Below, one piece after another: positions 27,213-37,691 of a DNA stretch of 64,000 nt; the first letter of the stretch is position 1, and every line of letters begins with the position of its first letter. Made by a program: the position numbers and the translations under genes. Origin of the DNA: Lysinibacillus sp. FSL K6-0232 (GTDB lineage: Bacteria; Bacillota; Bacilli; Bacillales_A; Planococcaceae). The notes below the pieces were generated by a model. That model was not told where the DNA came from, made no database searches, and worked only from the letters and a program-made list of their open reading frames with translations. Location: contig NZ_JBBOYW010000001.1 in the NCBI RefSeq assembly GCF_038008325.1, positions 1,168,001 through 1,232,000 on the forward strand, read 5' to 3'.

Positions 27213-28466
27213 ATGACGTTTACGACAAATTTATCAGCACAAACGCTAGCATTAGCGGCAAAAATAGAGGGAAAAGTTCAACCCTATCATGCAAAAGTGG
27301 AGGAAATGGCATTTTATAATCAGCAAAAAGTATTAGGGGCTTTTCGTAAGCATCAGGTGAGCGACTATCATCTACATCCATCAAATGGCTATGGCTACGA
27401 TGATGAGGGGCGCGATAATTTAGAGCGTGTTTATGCGGAGGTATTTGGCGCAGAGGCAGCCATTGTACGACCACAAATTATTTCAGGAACACATGCGATT
27501 ACACTTAGTCTATTCGGTGTACTACGACCTGGCGATGAACTGCTGTATATTTCAGGTCAGCCATATGATACATTGCAAGCCATTGTCGATGGTGGTGACC
27601 GAGATACCGGCTCATTAAAGGATTACAATATTGGCTATCGACATGTTGATTTATTGGATAATCAAGCCATTGATTGGGACGGAGTAGCAGCAGCCATTAC
27701 CGAGCGCACGAAAATGATTGCTATTCAACGCTCTAAGGGCTATGCGACACGTCCATCTTTTACAGTTGCTGATATTGCGGATATGTGTGCGACAGTGCGT
27801 AAATTAGCACCACACGCTGTTATTTTTGTTGATAATTGTTATGGTGAGTTTGTAGAGGCACAGGAGCCAACAGAGGTTGGGGCTGATTTAATGGCAGGCT
27901 CACTTATTAAAAATCCAGGTGGCGGCTTAGCAAAAATCGGTGGCTATATTGCAGGGCGTGCAGATTTAGTGGAAAAATGTGCTTATCGTATGACATCTCC
28001 AGGGATTGGGGCAGAAGCGGGCGCTACCTTAAATACATTGGCTGATTTTTATCAAGGGTTTTTCTTAGCGCCACATGTGGTATCACAATCATTAAAGGGT
28101 GCTATTTTTACCGCAGCGATGCTAGAGGAAATTGGAATGAGCACCTCGCCAAGCTACAATGCAAGTCGTACAGATTTAATTCAATCGGTTTCATTCCAAA
28201 CAGCTGAGCAAATGATTGCCTTTTGTCGTGAAATCCAAGCGAATTCACCGATTAATGCCCACTATGCACCTGAACCAGCCTATATGCCGGGCTATGAGGA
28301 TGATGTCATTATGGCAGCAGGCACATTTATACAAGGCTCCAGCATTGAGCTAACAGCAGATGGCCCAATACGCCCACCATTTACAGCGTTTATCCAAGGA
28401 GGATTAACGTATGAGCATGTAAAATTTGCCATTTGCAGTGCGGTGCAGGCGATTCAAAATAGCTAA
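27213..28466 (+). CDS. ynbB: PLP-dependent 'aluminium resistance'/methionine gamma-lyase-like protein (YnbB)
   Basis: 417 aa, Met_gamma_lyase (PF06838) family fold type I PLP enzyme. Visible marks are GYGYDDEGRDNLERVYAEVF (substrate/PLP loop region), RPQIISGTHAI, FVDNCYGEFVE (aspartate that binds the PLP ring) and GSLIKNPGGGLAK, which holds the presumed Schiff-base lysine. ATG 27213 is preferred to 27198, since GGAG lies at 27200-27203. Position directly ahead of glnR-glnA matches B. subtilis ynbB. The actual reaction is unproven in this family. Confidence 0.88.
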   Translation: MTFTTNLSAQTLALAAKIEGKVQPYHAKVEEMAFYNQQKVLGAFRKHQVSDYHLHPSNGYGYDDEGRDNLERVYAEVFGAEAAIVRPQIISGTHAITLSLFGVLRPGDELLYISGQPYDTLQAIVDGGDRDTGSLKDYNIGYRHVDLLDNQAIDWDGVAAAITERTKMIAIQRSKGYATRPSFTVADIADMCATVRKLAPHAVIFVDNCYGEFVEAQEPTEVGADLMAGSLIKNPGGGLAKIGGYIAGRADLVEKCAYRMTSPGIGAEAGATLNTLADFYQGFFLAPHVVSQSLKGAIFTAAMLEEIGMSTSPSYNASRTDLIQSVSFQTAEQMIAFCREIQANSPINAHYAPEPAYMPGYEDDVIMAAGTFIQGSSIELTADGPIRPPFTAFIQGGLTYEHVKFAICSAVQAIQNS

Positions 28467-28533
28467 ATAAAACGTTATAAACTATAAAATTGAATAGTTT
28501 TTTACAATTTTTCATCGGTTTTAAAAAAATATA

Positions 28534-28564
28534 ACCAATCATGTTAGGTAACCTTACATGATTG
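28534..28564 (+). promoter_or_regulatory. GlnR/TnrA operator inside a 31-bp palindrome
   Basis: TGTTAGGTAACCTTACA at 28542-28558 fits TGTNA-N7-TNACA perfectly. Dyad symmetry continues outward (CCAATCATGT...ACATGATTGG), giving a 31-bp near-perfect palindrome. It ends just before the -35 box of the glnR promoter, the position of the autoregulatory site in B. subtilis. Confidence 0.92.
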
Positions 28565-28565
28565 G

Positions 28566-28594
28566 TTGACAGTGCAAAAATTTCGTTATATGAT
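28566..28594 (+). promoter_or_regulatory. glnRA promoter
   Basis: TTGACA (28566-28571), 17 nt, TATGAT (28589-28594), immediately after the GlnR palindrome. Confidence 0.88.
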
Positions 28595-28619
28595 TAGCGG
28601 GTATTGGAGGAGGACTTAA

Positions 28620-28997
28620 ATGAGTCGTGAAATTAGACGAACGATGCCGTTATTATCGATGAGTATTGTGATGCAATTAACAGAACTTTCGGCACGACAA
28701 ATTCGTTATTATGAAGAACACCATTTAATTGAGCCGCACCGAACAGAGGGCAACCGTCGCATGTTTTCATTAAACGATGTCGACACATTGCTTGAAATTA
28801 AAGATTATTTAGAGCAGGGTATGAATATGGCAAAAATTAAAAAGATTTTTGCGAAAAAGAACAATCCTGCTGCAACGATTGATGAACAAGATTTAAGTGA
28901 TTCAGAATTACGCAAGATTATGCGTGAGGAAATGCGTCAAGCACAGCGCATGCAAAAAGCATCCATCCGACGCGGGGATTTATCTCGTTTCTATTAA
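28620..28997 (+). CDS. glnR: Nitrogen regulator GlnR (MerR family)
   Basis: 125 aa. The MerR-type winged helix ([20 protein letters not shown], then [17 protein letters not shown]) is followed by a short dimer helix and the C-terminal tail that senses feedback-inhibited glutamine synthetase. A strong GGAGGAGG precedes ATG 28620. It forms an operon with glnA and carries its own operator upstream, so repression by nitrogen excess is expected. Confidence 0.95.
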   Translation: MSREIRRTMPLLSMSIVMQLTELSARQIRYYEEHHLIEPHRTEGNRRMFSLNDVDTLLEIKDYLEQGMNMAKIKKIFAKKNNPAATIDEQDLSDSELRKIMREEMRQAQRMQKASIRRGDLSRFY

Positions 28998-29052
28998 TTA
29001 ATAGGAGTGAGTAAACATATAAGCTAGACAAATTATAGGAGTGTGGAAAACT

Positions 29053-30387
29053 GTGGGTAAATACACAAAAGAGGACATTAAACGTCTTATCGAAGAAAAA
29101 CATGTAAGCTTTATTCGTTTACAATTTACAGATATTCTTGGCACAATCAAAAACGTTGAGATTCCTGTAAGTCAACTAGACAAAGCATTAGATAATAAAA
29201 TGATGTTTGATGGCTCATCTATTGAAGGCTTCGTTCGCATTGAAGAATCAGATATGTATTTATATCCTGATCTTGATTCTTTCGTAGTATTCCCTTGGAC
29301 TTCTGAAAAAGGAAAAGTTGCACGTTTTATTTGTGATGTATATACAGCTAAAGGCGAACCGTTTGCTGGTGACCCACGTAATAACCTGAAACGAATTCTG
29401 AAAAAAATGGAAGAAATGGGCTTCTCAAGCTTCAATTTAGGGCCTGAGCCAGAATTCTTCTTATTCAAATTAGATGCAAAAGGCGAACCAACATTAGAAG
29501 TAAATGACCATGGCGGTTACTTCGATTTAGCGCCAACTGACCTTGGTGAAAACTGCCGTCGTGATATTGTATTAGAGTTGGAAGAAATGGGCTTTGAAAT
29601 CGAAGCATCTCACCATGAGGTAGCACCTGGGCAGCATGAAATCGACTTTAAATATGCAGATGCTATAACAGCTTGTGACAATATCCAAACATTTAAGCTT
29701 GTTGTAAAAACAATTGCACGTAAGCACGGCTTGCATGCTACATTTATGCCGAAGCCTTTATTTGGCGAAGCTGGTTCTGGTATGCACTTTAATGTGTCAT
29801 TATTTAGAGGTAAGGAAAATGCATTCTACGATGCATCTACTGAATTAGGACTTTCTGAAACAGCTATGCAGTTTATGGCAGGCGTTCTTGCACATGTTCA
29901 AGGCTTTACAGCTGTCACAAATCCAACAGTTAACTCTTATAAACGTCTAGTACCTGGTTATGAAGCACCATGTTATGTAGCATGGTCTGCACAAAACCGT
30001 TCACCATTAATTCGTATCCCATCAGCACGTGGTCTTTCTACTCGTGTTGAGGTACGTTCTGTGGACCCATCTGCAAATCCATATTTAGCGATGGCTGTTA
30101 TTTTAGAAGCGGGTCTAGAAGGTATCCGTCAACAATTAACACCACCAGCAGCGATTAACCGCAATATCTATGTAATGTCAGAGGAAGAGCGTAAAGCGAA
30201 TGGTATTGAAAACTTACCACCAGCACTTGACGATGCTTTAGCATTACTTGCAAAAGATAAAGTAGCACAAGCAGCTTTAGGTGAGCATATTTACGCAAAC
30301 TTTAAAGAAGCAAAAGAAATCGAATTCGATATGTACCGCACAACTGTCCATCAGTGGGAGCGCGATCAGTATTTAAAAATGTATTAA
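29053..30387 (+). CDS. glnA: Glutamine synthetase type I
   Basis: 444 aa, GS-I alpha type of Bacillus without the adenylylation insert. Hallmarks are [47 protein letters not shown] (metal ligands), [11 protein letters not shown] and [16 protein letters not shown] 29053 gives [10 protein letters not shown], matching known GlnA starts; AGGAG at 29037-29041 serves it, and GTG 29041 overlaps that site. It is regulated through GlnR at 28542. Confidence 0.98.
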   Translation: MGKYTKEDIKRLIEEKHVSFIRLQFTDILGTIKNVEIPVSQLDKALDNKMMFDGSSIEGFVRIEESDMYLYPDLDSFVVFPWTSEKGKVARFICDVYTAKGEPFAGDPRNNLKRILKKMEEMGFSSFNLGPEPEFFLFKLDAKGEPTLEVNDHGGYFDLAPTDLGENCRRDIVLELEEMGFEIEASHHEVAPGQHEIDFKYADAITACDNIQTFKLVVKTIARKHGLHATFMPKPLFGEAGSGMHFNVSLFRGKENAFYDASTELGLSETAMQFMAGVLAHVQGFTAVTNPTVNSYKRLVPGYEAPCYVAWSAQNRSPLIRIPSARGLSTRVEVRSVDPSANPYLAMAVILEAGLEGIRQQLTPPAAINRNIYVMSEEERKANGIENLPPALDDALALLAKDKVAQAALGEHIYANFKEAKEIEFDMYRTTVHQWERDQYLKMY

Positions 30388-30392
30388 TCATT

Positions 30393-30434
30393 CAAAAGGG
30401 TGACTCAAATATAACTTTGAGTCGCCCTTTTTCT
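30393..30434 (+). terminator. Terminator after glnA
   Basis: AAAGGGTGACTCAAA pairs with TTTGAGTCGCCCTTT, followed by T-rich sequence. Confidence 0.9.
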
Positions 30435-30450
30435 ATTGGCTCGGTTTTAG

Positions 30451-30762
30451 TTAATAGCCTTTAGATCTATGATGGCATGGTGGCATATGGCAGTGGTTAT
30501 GTGGTGTGCCGCAAAGCGTATGGTTTTCACAGCATTCATTGACAACTGATTCTGTATATGGGAAATAGTATTGATGGTCAATCATATGTTTGTTTACTGT
30601 TGTAATATGTGCAGGTTGTACATGTGGCACAACTGTATGAATATAATTTGTACGTACATATTGTTCTGTTGGTAAAACTTGTGGTGGATCAAATTGCGTT
30701 GGCATCATTTGTGGTGGACAGCAGTGTGGACCTTTTGCCGAATGGCGTCTTCGTTGAAACAT
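30451..30762 (-). CDS. cotD: CotD-like inner spore coat protein
   Basis: 103 aa, rich in His, Cys and Pro, with the CotD pattern of THxxxPHxxPxHTTxVN (here HTVVPHVQPAHITTVNKH) followed by YYFPYTES, and a Cys/His tail (CCENHTLCGTPHNHCHMPPC). AGGAGG precedes ATG 30762 on the minus strand. Spore coat role is inferred from similarity to the CotD family. The region 30763-31107 upstream is AT-rich and holds nothing else I can support. Confidence 0.8.
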   Translation of the reverse strand: MFQRRRHSAKGPHCCPPQMMPTQFDPPQVLPTEQYVRTNYIHTVVPHVQPAHITTVNKHMIDHQYYFPYTESVVNECCENHTLCGTPHNHCHMPPCHHRSKGY

Positions 30763-31107
30763 GTTATTACCTCCTGTTTTGATAAGTTGTAGTTCATTAC
30801 TAACATATGAAATCTGTTTGAGTGGGGACTATTTATTTGCCTACTAATACATAGGTAAATCTAATAAGTAACTAAAATAATAGAAAACTTATAGTCAACT
30901 TATCTACACCTTTGAATGAAATGAACGTTTTTTTAAAACGCTCTTTGTAGAGTCATAAGCTTATTGTATAGAGCAATCGAATTGGTTAAATGCCATGAAT
31001 GTTTAATTTAAAATAAATTTTTATCTAGGCTCAGCAAATTCTTTTTGTATCCAAAGCGAAGAGCATCAGCGATTGATTAAAAAAGCATGTTTTTTAAAAA
31101 ATTGATA

Positions 31108-31161
31108 TTGTCAATAAAACAATCGTACAGTATACTCTTTAATTGATAATGATTATTGTTG
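31108..31161 (+). promoter_or_regulatory. Promoter and Fur box of siderophore uptake operon
   Basis: TTGTCA (31108-31113), 17 nt, TATACT (31131-31136), followed by TTGATAATGATTATTGTTG (31143-31161), a close match to the Fur consensus TGATAATNATTATCA lying over the expected transcription start. Iron-replete repression is expected. Confidence 0.88.
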
Positions 31162-31186
31162 TCAATTAATTCTTAGGAGGATATGT

Positions 31187-32191
31187 ATGTCAAAATTACC
31201 ACTACAAAAAAACAATTTTTTTGTACTTTTCACGCTGCTATTAACCTTCGCGTTATTATTAGTCGGGTGTGGGGAGAAAACATCGAATTCCAGTAGTACA
31301 CAACAAAATGATACAGCAGAAGAAAGTAATACAGAATCTTCTAGTCGTGAAATTACACATGCAATGGGTACTACAACGATTGAAGGCACACCTACAAAAA
31401 TTGTTACACTATATCAAGGTGCTACAGATGTTGCAGTAGCAATGGGCATTAAGCCAGTTGGGGTAGTAGAATCTTGGGCTGAAGCGCCTGTTTATAATTA
31501 TTTAAAAAATGATCTTGATGGCGTTGCGATTGTTGGACAAGAAACACAACCAAACCTTGAAGAAATTGCAAAGCTTAAACCAGATTTAATTATTGCTTCG
31601 AAAGTACGTCATGAGGAAATTTATGATCAGTTATCACAAATTGCACCAACAGTAGCTCATGAAACAGTATTTGATTTCAAAGGGACGGCTGAAATGATGG
31701 GACAAGCAATGCAGCAGGAAGACAAGGTCAAAGTGTTATTAGAAGATTGGGATACACGAGTTGCTGATTTCCAAACAAAAATCAAAGAGAAGCTTGGCGA
31801 TAAATGGCCATTCCATGTTTCTGTTGTTAACTTTAGAGCAGACCATGCTCGTATTTATGTGACAGGGTATGCGGGTTCTATTTTATCTGAGCTTGGCTTC
31901 CAAGGTCCTAAAAATTTAACAGATGATTCTTTAGAAATTGTGAAGCTAACTGACAAGGAAAGCATCACACAAATGAATGCAGATGTTATTTATATGTTTA
32001 TGGAAAATGATAACACAGTCAAAAAAACTTACGAGGAATGGACAAGCCATCCACTATGGAAAGAGCTGGATGCTGTGAAGGCAAATCAGGTTTATCAGGT
32101 AGATGAAATTAATTGGAATCTAGCTGGTGGAATCATTAGTGCTAATTTAATGTTAGATGATATTTATGACAAATTTGAATTAGAAAGATAG
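31187..32191 (+). CDS. Iron-siderophore ABC transporter substrate-binding lipoprotein (FecB/YfmC-like)
   Basis: 334 aa. A type II signal peptide ends in the lipobox LVGC with Cys28 as lipidation site, followed by a Ser/Thr/Glu linker and a periplasmic-binding-protein type III fold (TKIVTLYQGATDVAVAMGIK, then ATP: LKPDLIIAS, and a C-lobe ending in WNLAGGIISANLMLDDIY). It belongs with the two permeases and ATPase downstream. A hairpin at 32198-32240 separates it from them, which could raise the level of the binding protein. Substrate (citrate or another ferric siderophore) cannot be decided. Confidence 0.9.
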   Translation: MSKLPLQKNNFFVLFTLLLTFALLLVGCGEKTSNSSSTQQNDTAEESNTESSSREITHAMGTTTIEGTPTKIVTLYQGATDVAVAMGIKPVGVVESWAEAPVYNYLKNDLDGVAIVGQETQPNLEEIAKLKPDLIIASKVRHEEIYDQLSQIAPTVAHETVFDFKGTAEMMGQAMQQEDKVKVLLEDWDTRVADFQTKIKEKLGDKWPFHVSVVNFRADHARIYVTGYAGSILSELGFQGPKNLTDDSLEIVKLTDKESITQMNADVIYMFMENDNTVKKTYEEWTSHPLWKELDAVKANQVYQVDEINWNLAGGIISANLMLDDIYDKFELER

Positions 32192-32197
32192 TAAATA

Positions 32198-32240
32198 AGG
32201 GCTGTTTAAAGTGTGAGAGCATGCTTAACACAGCCCTCTT
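32198..32240 (+). terminator. Hairpin between binding protein and permease genes
   Basis: AGGGCTGT pairs with ACAGCCCT, with extra TTAA pairing inside, then CTTATT. A weak or partial terminator in the uptake operon. Confidence 0.55.
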
Positions 32241-32317
32241 ATTGTAGTGTTTGAGCATTTTTGAAACCTACAACTATATGCGTAAGATAAATTGTAGAGC
32301 AAGAAAGTTGGCGTAAA

Positions 32318-33334
32318 ATGAGAATTATTCTTTCTAGTACCTCGATGAAACAAATAGGCTTATTCATCAGTTGTTTGATTCTTTTGCTGGCATTTATCAT
32401 CAGCACAGCTATTGGTCAAACGTCCATACCTTTCTCGTCAATCTATGATGCCATTTTTCATTTTGATGCTACTAACAAGGAGCATGTTATTATTCGAACA
32501 TCTAGATTTACAAGAGCTGTGATTGCTACAGTAGTTGGCGCAGGTCTTGCTATAGCAGGGGCGTTAATGCGAGCATTAACAAGAAATCCTCTAGCAGCCC
32601 CTGATATTTTAGGTATTAATGCAGGAGCTATATTTTTTATTGTCAGCGCGATTACGCTATTTTCCATTAGTTCTTTAATGAGCTATATGTGGATTGCCTT
32701 TTTAGGGGCAGGTGTAGCGGGTGCTATGGTATTTTTCCTTGGCTCATTAGGACGAGATGGTTTAACACCGATTAAGATAGTATTAGCTGGTGCAGCGATT
32801 ACAGCTCTATTTATCTCGTTTACGCAAGGGCTTTTAGTTATTGATGAACAGGGTTTACAAAGCGTCTTGTTTTGGCTAGCAGGTTCTGTATCGGGTCGTA
32901 GCATTGACATGCTTGTACCTGTCCTACCGTTTATTTTGGTGGTCACAGTCGTAGCAATATTTATGGGACGTTCTATCAATATTCTACAATCAGGTGATGA
33001 TATTGCCAAAGGATTAGGACAACGAACAATGATTACGAAAATTACACTAGGTATAATAATTATTATACTTGCAGGCAGTTCAGTAGCTGTTGCAGGTTCA
33101 ATCGGCTTTATTGGTTTGATTGTCCCTCATCTTGCCATTCATCTTGTTGGGATGGATTATCGCTGGATTATTCCGTATAGTGCCGTATTGGGAGCAATAT
33201 TGCTACTATTAGCTGATATAGCAGCGAGATATGTAATTATGCCATTAGAAATGCCGATTGGCGTCATGACTGCCTTAATCGGAGCTCCCTTCTTCATCTA
33301 TATTGCACGAAAGGGGTTAGCGAAAAATGCCTAA
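32318..33334 (+). CDS. FecCD-family iron-siderophore permease 1
   Basis: 338 aa with about nine to ten membrane helices. BtuC/FecCD signatures are visible: GAGLAIAGALMRALTRNPLA followed by PDILGINAGA, and the ATPase-contact region GSIGFIGLIVPHLAIHLVG. It forms a heterodimeric channel with the next gene. ATG 32318 has only a weak upstream site. It ends 8 nt inside permease 2, so they are translationally coupled. Confidence 0.92.
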   Translation: MRIILSSTSMKQIGLFISCLILLLAFIISTAIGQTSIPFSSIYDAIFHFDATNKEHVIIRTSRFTRAVIATVVGAGLAIAGALMRALTRNPLAAPDILGINAGAIFFIVSAITLFSISSLMSYMWIAFLGAGVAGAMVFFLGSLGRDGLTPIKIVLAGAAITALFISFTQGLLVIDEQGLQSVLFWLAGSVSGRSIDMLVPVLPFILVVTVVAIFMGRSINILQSGDDIAKGLGQRTMITKITLGIIIIILAGSSVAVAGSIGFIGLIVPHLAIHLVGMDYRWIIPYSAVLGAILLLLADIAARYVIMPLEMPIGVMTALIGAPFFIYIARKGLAKNA

Positions 33335-34367
33335 TTATATGACGGTACGGACAAAATCTAATCGTATATCGTTTCAAATTGCCAAAAGAACTTGCTGGAT
33401 TCTATTACTATTAAGCTTATTATTAGTGATTATTACGATTCTTAGTTTATCTGTAGGCAGTGAGTTTATCCACCCTATCACAGTGGTGAAAGAATTATTA
33501 GGCTATGGGAATGAAGATTACGATTTTGTCTTACATACATTAAGGCTGCCACGTGTATTAATGGCACTATTAGTTGGTGCTGCGTTAGGGGTTGCTGGTT
33601 TAATTTTACAAGGAATTATTCGTAATCCTCTTGCTGCTCCAGACATTATTGGTGTAACGAGTGGAGCGTCAATGGGTGCGATTGTCTTTATCGTATATTT
33701 TATGGGGTCTGTCAGCATTCAGTTTTTACCTTTAGCTGCTATTTTAGGTGCTGCCATTATCTCCTTTATTATTTATCTCCTATCATGGAGAAAAGGGGTC
33801 ACACCTATTCGGATGGTGCTTATTGGTATCGGGATTTCTGCCTTAGCCAAGGCAGTTGTGACCATGCTCCTTGTCATCAGTGAAGTAGCCGCAACAACAA
33901 AGGCCTATTTATGGCTGACAGGTAGTTTGTATGGGGCGAATATGCAGGATGTCTATTTGCTATTACCATGGCTAGTTATTTTATTGCCACTAACGTTTAT
34001 TTTGGCAAGAACAGTGAATGTAAAGGAGTTAGGAGATGACATAGCGATAGGGCTAGGTGTAAAAGTGCAAGTGTATCGTTTGCTTTTTCTACTCATTAGT
34101 GTGATGCTAGCTGGCTCTGCTGTCGCTTTTGCTGGTGGCATTGCCTTTGTTGGATTAGTGGCCCCTCATATGAGCAGAATGCTTGTCGGGCGTTCCTTTG
34201 CAGGATTAATTCCTGTGACAGCTATTATAGGTGGAATCATTGTTATTGTAGCTGATATTGTGGCACGAACAGCCTTTTTACCGAAGGATTTACCAACAGG
34301 CGTATTTACAGCTGCCATTGGCGCACCGTTCTTTATTTATTTACTATTTAGAACACGTAATCAATAA
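33327..34367 (+). CDS. FecCD-family iron-siderophore permease 2
   Basis: 346 aa polytopic membrane protein. GAALGVAGLILQGIIRNPLA plus PDIIGVTSGASMG, and GGIAFVGLVAPHMSRMLVG in the coupling region, are standard for the second FecCD subunit. It overlaps permease 1 by 8 nt and precedes the ATPase. It has a longer, basic N-terminus than its partner. Confidence 0.92.
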   Translation: MPNYMTVRTKSNRISFQIAKRTCWILLLLSLLLVIITILSLSVGSEFIHPITVVKELLGYGNEDYDFVLHTLRLPRVLMALLVGAALGVAGLILQGIIRNPLAAPDIIGVTSGASMGAIVFIVYFMGSVSIQFLPLAAILGAAIISFIIYLLSWRKGVTPIRMVLIGIGISALAKAVVTMLLVISEVAATTKAYLWLTGSLYGANMQDVYLLLPWLVILLPLTFILARTVNVKELGDDIAIGLGVKVQVYRLLFLLISVMLAGSAVAFAGGIAFVGLVAPHMSRMLVGRSFAGLIPVTAIIGGIIVIVADIVARTAFLPKDLPTGVFTAAIGAPFFIYLLFRTRNQ

Positions 34368-34406
34368 AGCTATAGGATAAAAGCGTGAGAAGAGGGTGAC
34401 AGAATT

Positions 34407-35234
34407 TTGAAAAATATCTTAGAAGCACAAAATTTACATGTAAGCTATGGTGAAAATTTTATTTTGGAGGATTTGAATCTTCAAATACCAAAAGGCAAAA
34501 TTACAGTATTAGTAGGGGCTAACGGTTGTGGGAAATCCACACTACTTCGAACATTTGCACGACTACAAAAAGCACAGTCAGGTGAAATTTTCTTAGATGA
34601 TAATAAACTCGATGCCATTCCAACTAAAGAGGTGGCAAAACGTTTAGCTATTTTACCGCAGGGTCCTGTTGCGCCAGAAGGATTAACCGTTCAGCAATTG
34701 ATTAAACAAGGTCGCTATCCTCATCAAAGCTGGTTAAAGCAATGGTCTACAGAGGATGAAAAAATTGTAAACAATGCACTTGAGGTAACACAGATGACTG
34801 AATTTGCTGATCGACCAGTAGATGCATTATCAGGCGGTCAGCGGCAACGTGTATGGATTGCCATGACATTAGCTCAAAAAACAGACCTTATTTTACTAGA
34901 TGAGCCTACAACCTATTTAGATATGGCTCATCAAGTAGAAATTTTAGATTTACTATTTGAGTTAAATGAAAATGAAGGACGTACAGTCGTTATGGTATTA
35001 CATGATTTAAACTTGGCCTGTCGCTATGCCCATCATATTGTGGCGGTGCGTAATAAACAGGTTTATGCGCAAGGTAGGCCAGAGGAGGTAGTGACAGCTG
35101 AAATGGTACAAGCAGTTTTTCGTATGGATTGTACAATTATTAACGACCCGCTATTCGGTACACCATTATGTGTTCCACATGGCAAGGGACGAACCGTCCA
35201 AACGGAGGAATTAGAGCAGGTAGGGATTAGTTGA
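34407..35234 (+). CDS. Iron-siderophore ABC transporter ATP-binding protein
   Basis: 275 aa FecE/FhuC-type ATPase. Walker [13 protein letters not shown]-loop ILPQGP, signature [10 protein letters not shown], Walker [13 protein letters not shown] and H-loop VLHDLNLA. Start TTG 34407 follows AGAGGGTGA. The stop codon overlaps the TTG start of the next, broken reductase gene. Confidence 0.95.
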   Translation: MKNILEAQNLHVSYGENFILEDLNLQIPKGKITVLVGANGCGKSTLLRTFARLQKAQSGEIFLDDNKLDAIPTKEVAKRLAILPQGPVAPEGLTVQQLIKQGRYPHQSWLKQWSTEDEKIVNNALEVTQMTEFADRPVDALSGGQRQRVWIAMTLAQKTDLILLDEPTTYLDMAHQVEILDLLFELNENEGRTVVMVLHDLNLACRYAHHIVAVRNKQVYAQGRPEEVVTAEMVQAVFRMDCTIINDPLFGTPLCVPHGKGRTVQTEELEQVGIS

Positions 35235-35945
35235 GCTTAACACTGTCAGCTGAAGAAATATCAGTTTTGCTACGAGATTATCGCTTAACGATAGAGCCAA
35301 CTGAAGATACTACTTACTCTCTATGTGCCAAAAATTTATTGGACAATGAACAAGCTCTAGCATATTTACAAAAAATTGCTCACTTCTTTCAGTTACTATC
35401 TACATTAGTGACAGCATCGTTATTTGCGAAGCGCTATAGCGTCCTAACGATGACCTCAGCATTCTACGTTATGTCAAAATACGATAAAAGGCTACATTGT
35501 AGAATTAATAATATTCGGCTAATAGATAGCACGGTGTCAGTACTAGTAGAAGATTGTGAATGAGGTTCTCAAAGAAATCTTTGCAAATAATTTAGCGAAG
35601 GTGTGACAATCATTAACGGCAATAAGTAAAGTTCCAAAAACAATCCTATGGGAAAATACAACGATTTATGTAAATTGGCTCTATAAAACAAAAATAAAAG
35701 AAGGAACCAGTGAGCAAGAAATAGCTCGTATACAAGAGGATTATCAGTATATTGTAAACGAAGCGCCAGGCTCCCTTTTTGGTGAAAGAAAGAATCCTTT
35801 AACGAACTATTGTAGACCTAAAGTGACAATCAAAGAATTGGAGCAACCAATACGCTTGAGCAAAACATGCTGTTTTTATTATCACACCTCTGAAGAAGCG
35901 AATGACTTTTGTATCTCCTGCCCGAAAATAAAAATGCCAAGTTAA
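35231..35945 (+). pseudogene. Broken FhuF-type ferric-siderophore reductase
   Basis: The first 110 codons (35231-35563, TTG start overlapping the ATPase stop) end at a TGA. Reading continues one frame over with VLKEIFANNLAKV, a second in-frame TGA at 35604-35606, then a long open tail to TAA 35943-35945 that contains the FhuF-type [2Fe-2S] motif, TCCFYYHTS followed by FCISCPK (C-C-x10-C-x2-C). Joined length is about 237 aa, normal for the family. Thus one frameshift and one nonsense codon inactivate it. It would have reduced imported ferric siderophore. Confidence 0.85.
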
Positions 35946-35967
35946 CCCCATGAAGTATTTACAACTC

Positions 35968-36010
35968 CCCAAAGTGAATAGACGGTTCCGTTTATTCACT
36001 TTTCTTTTTC
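35968..36010 (+). terminator. Terminator of the siderophore operon
   Basis: AAAGTGAATA pairs with TATTCACTTT-like sequence around a GC loop, followed by CTTTTT. Confidence 0.7.
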
Positions 36011-36047
36011 CCACTATCATTTCCGTTAAATATCATGAGAAATATGA

Positions 36048-36063
36048 ATGCATAAATATGCAT
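36048..36063. promoter_or_regulatory. Palindrome upstream of yjiH-like gene (possible operator)
   Basis: ATGCATAAATATGCAT is a perfect dyad with a 2-bp centre. The 380-bp stretch 36011-36392 otherwise shows no gene. The role of the palindrome is unknown; the spacing to the gene (about 340 bp) is large. Confidence 0.35.
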
Positions 36064-37691
36064 AAAAATGTGAGGTTGAACCGAGCTTATGTTAGCGTTT
36101 ACAATAGTTCTACAAAGTAGATTTGTTATAAAAACATGAATGAAGTTAGTTTTTTTCTGGATTAAACATTAAACTTCAAAGTTTTTGTAAAAGTTTTATA
36201 ATAGCGGGAGGAATGCTGTATTGAATGAAAAGGGATGATTGTAACCGATATTTTTTATCATAAACAAAGGGGGCATGTTTAGACAGTTTGTACCACATAG
36301 AAGGAATATGATAATAAAGTAGTTATTTTCCATATAATGTCGATTGTAATTGTTTAGCAAAAATTTGTACTAGTAAAACAAGAAATGAGGTTTTGTCAAA
36401 AATGAAAAAGTATGCTACTTCCACGTATTTTTATTTTATTATTCCATCTTTAATCGGTATATTTTTATTTATGACACCAGTTTTATCAGATGGTGTCTGG
36501 AAAGTACCAATAGCTATTTTAGCGAATCAATTTGCAGGTATAGTTGCACCTATAATAAGTTATTTCACTGTTATAATGTTCGCCATTTCTGCCATTGGAG
36601 CGCTTATTGCGAAATTTATTCCTCGTAGAAATGCTAAAGAGCCCAGTATTTTAGATACATTATTTTATGTGAATTGGTTTTGGACGATTGTACGCTGTCT
36701 TGGTTTAGTGTTTGCATCAATGGTCGTTTTTAATTTTGGGCCTGCTGCTATTAATAATGAAAATACAGGTGGCTTGCTAATGGACCCAAATGGTGGACTT
36801 GTGACGTTTTTATTTACCATATTTTTATTCGCAGGGTTCCTTCTACCTTTTTTAACAAATTTCGGACTGCTTGAGTTTTTCGGTACAATGATGGTTCGTA
36901 TTATGCGACCTCTTTTTAAAAGCCCAGGACGTTCATCCATTGATGCCCTTACATCATGGGTTGGTGATGGAACAATTGGGGTATTAATGACAAGTAAGCA
37001 ATATGAGATGGGGAACTACACAAAAAAAGAAGCGGCTATTATTGCAACAAGCTTCTCTGTTGTATCTATTACATTTTGTATTGTTGTATTGGAAACAGTA
37101 GGTTTAGCAAACTATTTTATCCCATACTATTTAACAGTTGTTCTTTGTGGTCTTGTGCTAGCCATTATTATGCCACGAATTTATCCACTTGCTCAGAAAG
37201 AAGATACTTATATTGATGGTACACCGGTAGACTATTCACGTGAGAAGTTACCAGAGGGCTATAGTGCTGCATCGCATGGTTTAGAACATGCACTTGCTGT
37301 TGCACAGGCAAATCGTGATCCACGCCAATTTGTAAAGGATGGCTCAAGAAATGTTATTGATTTATGGATTGGTGTTGCACCGATTGTTATGGCTTTTGGT
37401 ACAACTGCCTTAATGCTAGCTGAGTTTACAAGTATTTTCTCTGTCTTAGGGAAACCATTTGAGCCGATTTTAACAGTGCTTGGTTTACCAGAGGCAGCAG
37501 AGGCAGCACAAACAATGGTTGTAGGTTTTGCAGATATGTTCCTACCTTCAATTTTAGGTGCAGGTATTGAGTCAGAAGTAACAAGATTTGTGATTGCGGT
37601 TGTTTCTGTATCACAGCTCATTTATATGTCAGAAGTAGGTGGTCTTATTTTAGGAACAAAAATTCCACTGAAATTTTTTGACCTATATATA

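Noticed and set aside
32318..32340. Second Fur-like site (TGAGAATTATTCT) at the first permease start
   Set aside because: Several mismatches to the consensus and position over the start codon without a promoter.
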